NCBI GenBank assembly: GCA_907163375.1
Contig: CAJQUW010001803.1
Coordinates: 114,461 to 178,460 of the forward strand
Direction: 5' to 3'
Length of the DNA stretch: 64,000 nucleotides
Source of the DNA: Prostheceraeus crozeri
Lineage: Eukaryota; Platyhelminthes; Polycladida; Euryleptidae
This document shows positions 8,619 to 19,921 of the stretch, piece by piece. Numbering within the stretch: the stretch's first letter is position 1; each line of letters opens with the position of its first letter. The notes beneath the pieces are model-generated. The model was not told the origin of the DNA. It saw only the letters and a program-made list of their open reading frames with translations, and searched no databases. Both the position numbers and the translations under genes were made by a program.

Positions 8619-10829
8619 TCAATGTGGCAATCTAAATAAGTAGTAGGTATGTATGAAGAGTTTACGCTTCACAAAAAAGAGTTTTTCTTGAATTTCGGTG
8701 ATGTGATGATGTTCGATGACATTAGTATCTTTGCAGAGAAAGTAAGGCAGTTCAGTATCACGATGTTTCGTACACAGTTTTCTAAAAGCTACCTCAGTAA
8801 CATTGTCGTTGCGCCTTACGTACATCACTTTATAGCAATTTCCATTCTTTAAGAGACAATATGAATCGCTTCGTTTTCTTTTGAACTGTAGAACAGAACT
8901 TACAAAAAGCTTTCCATGTATCTGGAATTTGAGAAAATAATTGTAATTCTCATTGTGAAGTTCTAATTCTGCCAAAGACGAGGAATCTGCTTCGTGAAAA
9001 ATGGTGGTCATGTTACGCATACGTGGTGTTGTTGTCAACTTTTCTATGATAGGTTTTCTCTCTTCGGGTAACAAACGAATAAGCCGATTCGCGGACTGAA
9101 CCCTGAATAAGAAATTGCGAATCTGTTCCTTTGGCAATCTGCCGCCCTTGACACATCTTTTAAGGATGCCGAGATTTGTCTCAAACACAAAACAGCTGTA
9201 CAATTGAAGTGGACCCCAGTTACGCAAACATGCACTCAAATGCTGCAATTGATGGACATTGAAAGTACAAAATTCTCTGCCATATAGAGATTCCACACCG
9301 ACTTGAAAGTCCTTACACAGATGTGCTATTTCATTAATTTCAGGTTCGTGTAAGCGGTCTCTCAGAGATAAATGACATATCTTTACAAACAAAATCCAGT
9401 GTTCGAAATAAGCATCAGGCAATAATCCTTGAAAGATGGAGAAGCTGCAAAACAAAACAAAATTCAACCATTCTGATGCTTTGAAATGTCGAATTTCTTT
9501 TAAGCAACGCGGACTTCTTTGTACTTCAGAAGGGGGAAGCATCTGTTTGATTCTATTATCGATTGTTTTCTTGAATTTTCCTAGATACCAAGGACTTTTT
9601 GAATATTTGCTGTCCAACCAAAGTTGACTGAAAAACATTTTCCCAATACCTAATAAAAACACGTGCATGTAGTCAATAACGAAGCCATCAACTACATCAA
9701 AAGCTTTCAAAATTAGGAAAGGGTTATATCCATGAATTCCAAAAACCGTTTCAGAAGTGGCGTCAGCAATCTCACATAATTTTTTAGCTTCCTCATTTGA
9801 ACGCTCATCAATTGTTTCGTCATATGGATAGATACGACAGTGACCGTCACCTTTCGTCACCACTGTACCTGGGTGAAAGCAAAGATTACAACCGTATTTG
9901 CCATTAAACTGAGCCATGTTCAGAGCTGTTGCCGTTGCAGGTGCGTCAGCAGCACAGGAAATGATAAAAAATCTGGAAATCATCTCCTGCTTTGAAAAAG
10001 GATGGGTCCACTTTATACCTTCTTCTAATTTCTTCAGAGAAGAAAGCGTGTCTAGAAGGAACACGTTCGTATCTGGTTTTTCCCCAGAGAGCCAAATGCT
10101 GGGAAGAAAGATCATAGAATCTCTTGAATTTTCCGGCAGTTCATTTATTGTAAGAAGAACCGGCCAAAGAGAAGATCCACTGCTTTTAAAAATTGGAATC
10201 CCGTCGAAGTTCATGTTGAATGTAAAATCATATCGAGTGAAATCATGTTTCATCGCGATTTCTTTATATTTTCCCCCTTCTTGAATGGATTGTGATGATG
10301 CTGGATATGACTTACACAACTCGCCATTTTCCAGTAGTTCAATGAGACTTTTCTCAATGTCAAAAAGGAGATAGTAAGAATTTCTTTCCATCAGAATCTC
10401 AGATGTATATGAAACTTCACAATCGGAGCAATGTAATACTTCGGCTGAGTTATTGTCAAAGCCTGACTGACATTTTGGACAAACATATTTTACAGTCGAT
10501 TCATCTTTACCATCACAATACTTCCTATAGAAGTGCGAAAATGAAGAAACCTTTATATTTTGCAGTGGAAGTAACTTGAGTATTTGGAACAAATCCTTCA
10601 TGCCCTCTTTAGTGACACCATTCTTATTCATAAAAATCAGCAGCAAAGTCTCCAATTCGGTCAAATTTTTTATTTTTCTATCACTATCATGTAACTCTAG
10701 AATAGTGCAGGAATCATCAATAAGTAAACCATCTCTGGTCAAACTCGAGGCTTCTAACCCAGTTGTCTGAAGATCAATATATGAAGCATCGAACAGAGTG
10801 TTTTCAGGACTAGTACTATTCTCCAACAC
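8619..10829 (-). CDS. CACTA/EnSpm-type transposase, long open frame
   Basis: About 736 open codons without interruption. Residues near 115-145 form a zinc ribbon (CPKCQSGF...HCSDCE). The catalytic core follows: FDGIPIFKSSGSSLWPV with the first Asp near residue 210, then SCAADAPATA, then CNLCFHPG, then VIDYMHVFLLGI with another Asp. The C-terminal third resembles the DUF4218 region of Tnp2-like transposases (FNVHQLQHLSACLRNWGPL, SCFVFETNLGILKR). No ATG opens the frame. A branch-point-like TACTAAT and CTCAG at 10829-10848 on the minus strand suggest it starts with a splice acceptor, so this is the main exon. It would cut and paste the element in the nucleus. The accessory gene follows on the same strand. 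Confidence 0.8.
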   Translation of the reverse strand: MLENSTSPENTLFDASYIDLQTTGLEASSLTRDGLLIDDSCTILELHDSDRKIKNLTELETLLLIFMNKNGVTKEGMKDLFQILKLLPLQNIKVSSFSHFYRKYCDGKDESTVKYVCPKCQSGFDNNSAEVLHCSDCEVSYTSEILMERNSYYLLFDIEKSLIELLENGELCKSYPASSQSIQEGGKYKEIAMKHDFTRYDFTFNMNFDGIPIFKSSGSSLWPVLLTINELPENSRDSMIFLPSIWLSGEKPDTNVFLLDTLSSLKKLEEGIKWTHPFSKQEMISRFFIISCAADAPATATALNMAQFNGKYGCNLCFHPGTVVTKGDGHCRIYPYDETIDERSNEEAKKLCEIADATSETVFGIHGYNPFLILKAFDVVDGFVIDYMHVFLLGIGKMFFSQLWLDSKYSKSPWYLGKFKKTIDNRIKQMLPPSEVQRSPRCLKEIRHFKASEWLNFVLFCSFSIFQGLLPDAYFEHWILFVKICHLSLRDRLHEPEINEIAHLCKDFQVGVESLYGREFCTFNVHQLQHLSACLRNWGPLQLYSCFVFETNLGILKRCVKGGRLPKEQIRNFLFRVQSANRLIRLLPEERKPIIEKLTTTPRMRNMTTIFHEADSSSLAELELHNENYNYFLKFQIHGKLFVSSVLQFKRKRSDSYCLLKNGNCYKVMYVRRNDNVTEVAFRKLCTKHRDTELPYFLCKDTNVIEHHHITEIQEKLFFVKRKLFIHTYYLFRLPH

Positions 10830-10838
10830 AGGCTGAGC

Positions 10839-11063
10839 TTAATTAGTATGTACAGCAATCAATTCAGCCGGATCCTGATGTATCTCACAATAATGAAGTG
10901 AAATATTTGCAACTGTTTCCATGGTTTTATGGAGATACACACTATCGTCATTAATTAAGTCTACCAAAGTCACTGGCCTCCAGTCCGGTACATGATATGG
11001 GAGTTGAACGTCCCTTAGATATCTTATGTCATAGATGTCCCCATAGAAATGTATAATAATACA
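10839..11063 (-). CDS. possible upstream exon of the CACTA transposase
   Basis: After a CATTTTAG acceptor at 11064 an open stretch of 74 codons reads CIIIHFYGDIYDIRYLRDVQ then LPYHVPDWRPVTL, ending at a TAA 10 bp before the transposase frame. The same frame is kept across that stop. Either it is an exon with a donor near GCT|GTACAT, or the stop is a lesion. I do not recognise the sequence. Confidence 0.3.
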   Translation of the reverse strand, partial: CIIIHFYGDIYDIRYLRDVQLPYHVPDWRPVTLVDLINDDSVYLHKTMETVANISLHYCEIHQDPAELIAVHTN

Positions 11064-12279
11064 CTAAAATGGAAGTTTGATATCTTGCCTATGTTCAATG
11101 ATTGCACATGGAAAAATCTATAGTTTGTACATACGAGTATATCAGCTTAGATCTAAAACATTGCATCATAGTCAAACTATTTGCCAATTTGGTTGTGGAA
11201 GTTGTTAACAGCAAATTGCAGGATTTTCATGAAGAGAATTTTAAGTGAGATGGCAGGATTGTTTCATGTGAATTATTAGCCATTCTATGGATTAATATGC
11301 TGTGTCTATTTGTAGCAGTCATTGACAACCATTTTCCAATTTTTCATTGCTGGATTGCGAATCAAAAATTGGTTCAGAGTCATAAGCGAAAGTGATCGCT
11401 GTACTGGTTGTAAGAGTATATCAAGAATTCAAAGATAAAAATTCTAATCATTGGATAATTTCTCCTTCTAGCGGTTAAGAAACCGAGAGCTTTCTGGAAT
11501 AAACACATTGAAAGCTGCTTTACCGACAGTCATTTCTCAGATAAATGAAATGTCGCTGGATCCTTTCAATTAATCACGAAATGACTTATGTGATACAGTG
11601 TGATGATATTTTGGAAGCTCATATTCGAAAGCATGCAAAGGTTTTGAAAATTGTCAAATATATTGAACCGGGAAACCCTTTTAAGGAAATGAATACTATG
11701 AGATTTCTTGGCCTCTGATTTCAAGCTGGAGCAATGCATGCTCTGTAAATCGACATTACAAGTTGCATATGTGTCTGATTACACTCTTGATTGATTATCG
11801 GAGCGATATTTCAAAATGATGACCATACAGAACGTTTTAAAGGATTTCCTTCTTTGTCATCCTGTCGCTGCACTATTTTGTAAATTCACTATTGCTTTTG
11901 TGTACATGATCTTTGGACTAGGGGCAACAATCCAGATCACAAATTGACTTGATAACTAAAAATGCCAACCCGAAAACAAGAAAGCCAGCTCGCAAAATTT
12001 GCTTTTTGCCGCAACTAAGTTCCCCCGGAGTGTGCCATAATTTTCATGCAATTTCCATTCTAGGACTTTCTATGGTATTATTAATTTCTATGGATGTCCC
12101 TGATATAGCCTAGACTGAAAAAGTTAAGTATGTTCACAAATATCATTAAATATTTGCATGTTATTCAAAGATATCATACAATAGTGTCCTCATTTGAAGC
12201 ATTGATTTTAATGTGTTTATATTCCGATTTCTAAGTGTCCAATCTTTATTAATAATTGCACGTGTGCTCTGTGATGCAA
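11064..12279. other. intergenic, no gene recognised
   Basis: AT-rich single-copy-looking sequence without long ORFs, RNA genes or clear repeats. It may include the 5' part of the CACTA element to its left, whose outer ends I could not find. Confidence 0.4.
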
Positions 12280-12782
12280 TTAAGTGTGCTTATTCCAGAA
12301 AACACTAGGTTTCACCGTCATTAGGTTTCAGCATGAATTCTGATTCATCAGTAAATGCGATTCTTGACCATTGCGGATCTTAAAAATGAATTCGATTCAT
12401 TGACCAACTCAGTCGGCTTACGCGGTGACAAGGGGAGAGAGAGGTGGGCAGATCTTGGGTCGATAGGAGCAAATGCCAGCGGAATACAAAAGATTGCGAA
12501 GTGTCTGAGACATCACTGCTTCATTCCAATCTAAATGAAGCTGTCTTGATGTAGAAAAAATCGATTTGACTTTAGAAAGACGTAAAAGATGGCGATCATT
12601 CCCCTAATACGTCTTTCGTGGGCGTTCAGACATTTTGTAAAATCGCAAGTGTCCACGCTGCTTAAATATTTTGATCCAGGAGTTAACATTAAGTCTCTCG
12701 GCAACAGTTGCCTGTTTTTCATGCAGGCTTCACACATATCGATAACATGGCAATTGAAACCTTCTCTCGACATGCTAGCCAT
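12280..12782 (-). pseudogene. Tc1/mariner transposase remnant
   Basis: On the minus strand near 12375-12290 one frame reads WSRIAFTDESEFMLKPNDGE. This is the first catalytic Asp block (FTDES) of Tc1-type DDE transposases. Upstream in a different frame is SYRPKICPPLSPLVT, resembling the LH..GI.SYRPR.KPLLT segment of these proteins. An 83-codon stretch before that (MASMSREGFNCHVIDMCEAC) occupies the place of the N-terminal helix-turn-helix but is not clearly alignable. There are multiple stops and frame changes and no TIRs are visible. It is old and inactive. Confidence 0.5.
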
Positions 12783-15071
12783 ACACAGTCAATCGAAGAG
12801 ACAATTTAAGATCTAATGCCGCTCAGAATAGTGTCATAGTGCATTGTCAGTAGCTTCTATGTTTACATGCAAATACAAATGATATCGATCGATGGTTTTA
12901 GATCTGCAAAGTTGATACATAACCTTGAAAATGTCACATTTGCAAATTTGCGATTTTGAAGTTTGCAAACTTGAAAATCCCAAAAAGCAAGTGATTTTCT
13001 ACTAACTCTGCTGACCTCATTTCTTCATCTTTCTATACCATTTCTGCACCATCAGATAAAGCAGATCGCTATCTATCGCAGCAACATTCTAAATTTTTGA
13101 TGCTGCAAAATATCCATCTAGTCAGGAGCGAGCTTAGACAAAGAGTACCAGTTTTTATTAACTAGGACCCACCAAGCAGGGAAGCAGACATTTTTGAAAA
13201 TTCGAGTGACTGAGAGAAAGTTTCGGGCATGTGCTACAACTGTACCAAAGAGAAACGTCAAACTATTGCTAGAACCCATAAAAAATCGCTTTAGAAAAAG
13301 AGTAAGAATTTGTGCGAGGACTTTTTTTGAACAGTGTACATCACTGGTAGTGAAGATATCATGATTATAAATTACACATTATTGGCAATCTATTTATGAC
13401 GTAATCAAATCGATTTGAGTTTTAAGAGAATGTTTGAGGATTTCTATGGGGCCAAACGTTCCCAATTATTTCTATGGTCGATTTACGATGTACATGTATG
13501 TAGGAAATTAAATATGATATTTACGCTAATAGTCCATAAATCGAATGCAAGAAATTACTAGTGAGATCAAAGATGCGGAAAGTCGACGGTATTTAACGAC
13601 GATATAAAGGATGCGTAGAAACAGATAAATTAGTCCAGTTTTCTCACCAGTAGCAAGTCACTGCAATGCTGATGAGGCTGATATCAAACCTTTCAAAATT
13701 ATTCAAAATCAAAGATCCTAGATTATTTACGCCTCGGGCCTATGGGCAAATCGTCTGCGCGGAATAACATTTTCACTTATAGGTCTAACATACAAAGCGT
13801 GTTACTGTGATGAGAAGGTAGAAATAATGTTTTTAAGGGACTCTTTGTACGAATGCGCTTCACTGATAGGAAAAGAGAACAAATCTATTGATTGATTATC
13901 CGAAAAATTGATATGATAAGTACATGGTGCGGTTAGCCAAATTTGCCATAACGATAAATGCAAAGCAATCTCGAAAATCCAATTATTTAAATTTTACTGA
14001 AAAGTTTTTATTAATCTTAGACAGGGATTATCTACTATTCAAATGTTAATCGTTGAGTATTAACACTCTATGTAAAAATTGTTTAAGTTACAGTTAAAGA
14101 AATAGTATTGCTACACGAAGGCAACTGACCTGTAAATTCACTTGAAGTCCTATGACTCAAAAGCAAGCGAGATTCTATTAAATGCTACGGCCGAAATACT
14201 GGATCGTGCCTGGAACCGGAAGTGTGCAGTCTGGAAGAAAACATTTCACGCATCCAAAATGCCAAGTTATCCTTATCATTGACCTCTGAACGACATTGTC
14301 AATAACCTACAGACTACGAAAGTTACGTAAACGCTACAATGATGGGTGAATCTGACTCAACTAATCAGAGGCTAGGAATGTGGATGAACAGAGGCGTTGA
14401 TAATTCTGAAATAAACGCAGATAAAATAAAGAATGTAAGAGAGAGAAAATAGGACTTACTCTACGGAATGGAAGTATAATCCTAAGCAAATTTTCTCAGC
14501 AAATTGAATAAAGAATGTAATAGAGAGAAAATAATTAAAATTGTAATTGTAGTCCTCAAGAGTACTAGTTAACGTTCACTCCGAGCAGTAATAAACATGT
14601 TAAGTTGAGATTGGCATACGAGGTCGTCAGTAAAATGACCAGGATAAGATTCACTCTTTCGGCCCATAACTTTTGCACCAAACTCATCCTAGCTCGGCAG
14701 CCTCTGGCCAATAGTTAACTAAATTGTTATCAAAAAAAGAGATCATTAAGCAAAAAGATAAATATTTACGGAATATTTGGTAAGAAGGAAGATTATGTCA
14801 ACCTAAAATTCAAATAAATTCAAATAAAAGATGCGAAAAATCAGCACCAGTTTATGAAAAACAAGAGTTAAACAATTGACGAGGAGAAAATAAACCAAAT
14901 TTACTTAAAAGATGGTGGCGCTTGTGTAGAGCTTTCTCCGCGTTCAGCGAAGTTCACTTTTATTATTTCTATAAACGAGCAAAGTGAACGTCTTTGACGT
15001 TTTCTCCTCAAAGTCCTTGAGTTGTGAGCAGATACGAGCGTACCTGAGTATCTGGCTGCAGAAAACTTTAA
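12783..15071. other. intergenic, no gene recognised
   Basis: AT-rich, with no credible coding region. A 26-bp word containing ATAAAGAATGTAA and GAGAGAAAATA occurs twice near 14429 and 14508, a small local duplication. Otherwise featureless. Confidence 0.4.
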
Positions 15072-15192
15072 TTTTTAAAAAAATGAAAACGTCGCAAAAA
15101 TCAAAGATAGAATAATTATTTATTCGAATATATTGAGACTCAATAATTATTCTATTTTTTGATTTTTGCGACGTTTTCATTTTTTAAAAAAC
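15072..15192. repeat. inverted repeat (hairpin), arms about 47 bp
   Basis: Left arm 15072-15118 and right arm 15145-15192 are near-perfect inverses around a 26-bp spacer; the shared core includes GAAAACGTCGCAAAAATC. It has no coding capacity. It could be the remains of a small foldback transposon. Confidence 0.8.
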
Positions 15193-15429
15193 TTGATAAC
15201 GCATCGTTCATCCGATCCTCGCCTCTGGAGTCGTTTGTGAGAATTTTATTTTCTCATTTCACTAAACTGCAGAAAACTTTAATGCCTATCTTGTGAGGCA
15301 TGGTGTTTCCGGAAAAGAAAGAAGAGTTACGTTAAAATCAAAATCGTCAATTTTGTGGTATACCGAAGTGGTTACACGAGAATCACTGACGTTAATTTTA
15401 ACGTCTAAGTAGTTAATAATTTTATTGTT

Positions 15430-16180
15430 ATGACCTCATCGGTTGGCTTCCAAGTAAATGGGGTAAATCTGGAATATTAATTTATCAAAGAATTTGTAGT
15501 TAACTATACAAAGATCATCAATATACCTAGAAGTATTCGAGAGGAGCCTTGGAAGTCCAATTTTATTACCGTGAATTAAATTGGTCATAAATTTGTACTC
15601 GCAGTGAAACAAGAAGAGGTCCGCTAGAAGAGACACACATATACACCTCTTCTACAATAAACTTAATAGCAGCTTTGAACAACTCTTTCGTAAAAGTGTG
15701 GCAACCACTATATCTAATGTTTGAAAGAAAACTTTTGTCGTAACCAATGCATATCAATTTCTTAGTGAAAATTGTCTAACAAAGCAAAAATATGATTGCT
15801 AACTTCTATTTGCTTCAAATTAGTATATAGTGCAGAAAAAAATCAAACACCTGGAGATCAAAAATATTTTTATTTCCTATCTTTTTGAGGAATTCGATAC
15901 TTGAAAGGATACTCCAAAAGCAATTAATTCCGCTATTATTGCGCATCGCGTCACAATAATTCTTAAAATCCTGACGGATAATCGCCAGTCCCTTGTTAAT
16001 GTCAACAGAAAGTTGTTTCGTTCTACAACTTTTAAAACCAGCAATAAAACGAAATTTTTATGGATTTTTGTGTAACTTAGGCAACCAGAACATTTTTGGA
16101 AGTTTATGATTTTTGTCAGTGCAGTCAATGCTAAAATGTTTACCAATGTAGAGTGTTCGCGTGCTAAAGCTGTCATGAGA
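15430..16180 (-). pseudogene. reverse transcriptase remnant, Penelope-related type
   Basis: Minus-strand pieces in changing frames follow the order of an RT. First comes YTKIHKN with a following block that reads like the conserved LPKLHKNPY..FIAG segment. Then LLADLFLFHCEYKFMTNLI, and finally SRYIDDLCIVNY...IYPIYLEANR, where YIDD is the catalytic motif. This arrangement (LADLFL then RYIDD then IYP..L) is known from Penelope-like and related RTs in marine invertebrates. It is heavily eroded, with many breaks, and is the oldest-looking retroelement here. Confidence 0.5.
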
Positions 16181-17799
16181 AAAATGTTGAATGAAGTTTG
16201 AAAGAGAACTTTTGAACTGATTTGAAGAACACTTACATTATTCTTACTTCTTGCATCGTGAGGATTCTAAAGAGGCCAAACACGAAAACCTTTGATAAAA
16301 AATTGACATTGGCCGAATATGACATTTTCAGATATTTTTCATCTTAAATATGATTTTGTGATAATTTTACGGTATCACTATTTCTCTCCCGATCCATCGA
16401 TTTCGATTAGCTATGTATCAAAAGAAGGCTCAGAGAATGCTAGTTCTACTCGTGTCTGATTCATTAATAATCATACTCATACATACATGTATTTTCTTAT
16501 TGAAAAATTGCGATTTGTAAATTGAGTGATATTTGCGCTTTGACTACTGTCCAAACGACAGAATAACGGATATAAGTTTATGATAGCTTATTTGAAAGCT
16601 GAAAATGTGAGCTTTCGAATGATGTATGGCGCGCTCATGTGTGACAAGATTGGAAGGCATGAGAATCGATTGAACTTAGTCGCAATTTAGATGGTCCGTT
16701 TTTTATGAACAGCTCTCTTTAGTAAAATAGAACTTAGTATAAGTGGCATAAAAACATGCCAGCTACTCCTAGGGAGGTGTGGAGATGGTTCCTACCCCCA
16801 AGAACCGGGTTAAGAAATTACAATGGAAAGATAAGGACAACAGACATTTTGGTCTATAAGCAAACTTGAAGTTCAATTTTTTTGCATCACTCACTCTTTC
16901 ACTGCACACTAACTCACCGTCTTCGAAGTTCACCAACAAATGAATGACGATGTCGATTGATTGTGTTCAAAATAATAACGTTTTCCTTCGTTTGAAAAAT
17001 TTGAATAATATATATCCGTCGTCTGGCGAAAGCGAGGTCGGTTGAAGCCTTGTGAATGAATCATCACGTCATCACTGACGATAGATCAAAACGTGAGAAA
17101 TCTATTTCTCTAATGTTTCCTACTAGGATCCTATGAGAGGCTTTGGTCAATTATATTTCTTTGGTGTTTCCTATTGAGATCCTATCAAGAATAGAGTTAT
17201 TACTGATGTTCCTACAAAACCTGCCGGGATTTTACTAGGAAATGGTGGGTTTCACAGGTTATGGTAGGAAACATATAGGATTCTTGCCAGATAAGTAGCA
17301 TTCGAATCAGTGGGTTACATGTACCAAAGGATCGCAAATTAAATAATTACATTTTAAAGTTATTCCAGCAAATCATTGCGGGATTAGTTTTCTAGGAAAC
17401 CAAAACAAATCATTTGGTTTTCCAGACAACCAGTGGAAAACCAAAATTGTTACAGTGGGAAGGATAAGGACCTATGTACAGGTTCTGAAACAGTAGGCCT
17501 ATAGATAATTGTCTGAAGTTTTTTATGGTTCCCACAGGATAAAGTCTGTATGCCTCCATTGAATCCTTTTCTACATGTAGGTCTAGAGTCCATTCCGTTC
17601 ATTTTCACAGTGTAATCGATTATACACTATATGTGAGCGATTGGCCGACACTGTTAATGATCAAAATCGATATATGTAGCCTAATCAAATCCTTGCAAGT
17701 CATCCATAAAGATCTGTGAGACCGGTTTGATTTTGATTGATTAGAATAAGAATTGATTAGAATTTTGATTAATCCCTTTTATATTCTACATAAGGAATC
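16181..17799. other. intergenic, possible transposon end near 17457
   Basis: No gene seen. Imperfect repeats of TTTCCTA..AGGATCCTAT type occur at 17100-17290. Near 17410-17457 a hairpin of TTGGTTTTCC/GGAAAACCAA is followed by TTACAGTG. Read on the minus strand this gives CACTGTAACAATTTTGG, a plausible EnSpm-type terminus. No partner end was found on the left side of the transposase region. Confidence 0.25.
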
Positions 17800-18140
17800 C
17801 CTTGATGAGAATCGTGGATTCTAGGGAATTCAGTTGAATGGCATTCAAGGGATTTCATACAATCCCCAACTACCCGTATAATCCGATTTGCATCGTAAAT
17901 GGCATCATGGATTCTAGGGGATTCAGTTAAATGGGATTCACGTTATTCCATACAATCCCCAAGAAACCCACATGATCCGATTTGCATCGTGAATGGCATC
18001 ATGGATTCTAGGGGATTCAGTTGTATGGGATTCTAAGGGATTCCATACAATCCCCAAGAAACCCATATGATCCTATTTGCATCGTAAATGGGATCATATG
18101 GGATCCCTTGCAATCCCATATATTCCCTTAAAACCCCATA
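17800..18140. repeat. 94-95 bp tandem repeat, about 3.5 copies
   Basis: The unit contains CATCATGGATTCTAGGGGAT and CCATACAATCCCCAAG. The word ATTTGCATCGT recurs near 17886, 17980 and 18075. Copies are 85-95% alike by eye. Minisatellite, or subterminal repeats of an unidentified transposon. Confidence 0.8.
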
Positions 18141-18339
18141 GAAAAGAGTCACTCGGGATAGCTCGTATTGCTACATGTCAATCACATACGAAAGTAAATG
18201 AGATGTCGTATAGAAAATATACCAGATCTCTGTAAGCATACCAGAATCTGGTATCAGATGTTAGTTTCAAATCGTATGTGATTTTGGTATATGTTTGTAT
18301 GTAATTTTCGTATCCAGCGATTTATAATGTAGCGCCACT

Positions 18340-18718
18340 CAATTATATCAGTTCATCTATATATGCATTAAAGCTAGTTCATGAGTTATAATATTGTCCT
18401 CGCGCAATTTTCTACTGACACCCGTTACGTATGCTTACTCCATTTGCTTTTCAATGAATGTCACTCTTACATCAAGTATACAACTTTTTTCTTAAATCTA
18501 ACATTAGCGGCAGTTAATGAAATTTGAATCGTTTGCCATCAGAAGCAACAAAATATTAGTTTGACGATTTTTCTGGGATAATTTTCATGCATGTAGTATA
18601 TAACATAATAAACGCATAAATTAATGATTTAGGCCTATTGCAATTTTGTTATTTTATCTTCTTTTGATCAAGAAATGTAAAATTTGAAATTTAGTCTGTA
18701 GGGCCCTCAACTTAACTA
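18340..18718 (+). repeat. interspersed repeat family R1, copy 1
   Basis: About 380 bp matching 60350-60723 in the same orientation. Both end in GGGCCCTCAACTTAAC and share TCTAACATTAGCGG and TTTGACGATTTTTCTGGG. No coding capacity. The family is unknown. Confidence 0.85.
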
Positions 18719-19086
18719 ATCATGATTAGTTAGTTAGTCAGAGATGCATCTCTCTACGAGTTAAATAGGTAGCCTAGCAGTAAAAAGGATAGTCAAGATT
18801 TATAACAAGAAACATAATCGTTTAATTTTTTTAGAACCTTTGGCATTTGTGGTACATGAGCTTTGATTATAAGATAACTTTGATTGGGTTACATGTCTAT
18901 TTATCATGTGACAAGTAGTCTGATACACTTGAATCTTCATAACAAATCTTAACAATAATTTTGATGTTACGAGACCTCGACCTGTGTAAGACCTAGAATC
19001 TTGAATGAAAATGAAACTAAAGATGATATCAGAAAAGGAAATTGTATTCACATCATTCACCCTTACAACATGTGGGTCAGGTGGGT

Positions 19087-19148
19087 AATGAGTCAAGTTT
19101 ACTGAGAATTAATCACAATAAGTGCAAAGAACTGATAATTCAGCGCTC
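19087..19148 (+). pseudogene. LINE remnant, left piece
   Basis: The frame reads LLRINHNKCKELIIQR, matching the KCKEL(V/T)I motif found just before the C-terminal domain of CR1/Jockey-like RTs. The reading continues after the CACTA element, at 28707. The left border coincides with a GTGGGTCAGGTGGGT stretch. Confidence 0.5.
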
Positions 19149-19845
19149 CGCTAGTCGACCAATCTTGGTGATTCTTGATCAATCTTGCCAAGATCTTGAC
19201 AAGCATAACCAAGAAATTATCTTGATCAAGCTTGGTCAAATCTTGTCGCGCAAGATCTTGCCAAGATTAACCAAGAAAACACGGAGATCTATATTCATGG
19301 GTATTATTAGGATAATATTTCTACTCAGCATGTAATTAATGATCAAAGAACTTTTCCGAACTTCAAATACGTGTGAAACAAGTAAAATAGGCAGCGTGAC
19401 GAGTAAACTCTCCAACAATGATATACAGGATTTCTGTTCGAGGTTGCCAGTAATGTTTGGCGGCTCAAAATGACGCCACAACAAATTTCACGGCAATCAT
19501 CTATTCAGACAACCTAAACAGTCAAGCTTAATTTACAAGAAGAAAAATGAAAAATTACCAAATAAGAGGGTGCGTATCTTCTAAATATCCAGCTGTACGA
19601 TAAATTATAGTTCTTTCGATGCTGATTTAAAAGCGAAAATATTTTTATATCGTCTTCATGAAACCTCACATGAACGGGGAAAAATTTTTCCGTTTATCTT
19701 TAAAGTCATTTGTTTATTGCGAATGAAATATGATGAAAAATTGTGATTAGAATCGCGATTTTGTGAGCGATCGCTTTGTTTTTGTTTAAATGCTGAACCG
19801 AAGTTATAAATTTAAATCATATAATTTCATGGTCACAATTTTAAA

Positions 19846-19921
19846 ATGACTGACTATTTTCGGACGGACGACGGTGATTTGTCCGATACGACATCGTGTT
19901 CTTCATACACCACGGATATAA
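19846..19921 (+). CDS. candidate first exon of the CACTA-2 transposase
   Basis: ATG followed by 25 acidic, Ser/Thr-rich codons (MTDYFRTDDGDLSDTTSC) ending in a good donor, ATAA|GTAAGC. Its place 700 bp inside the 5' end and upstream of the transposase remnant fits a first exon. No matching acceptor was proven. Confidence 0.35.

Noticed and set aside
17410-17457. CACTG-type terminus for the transposase region at 5-11 kb
   Set aside because: No matching opposite end or target duplication found; kept only as a note on the interval.
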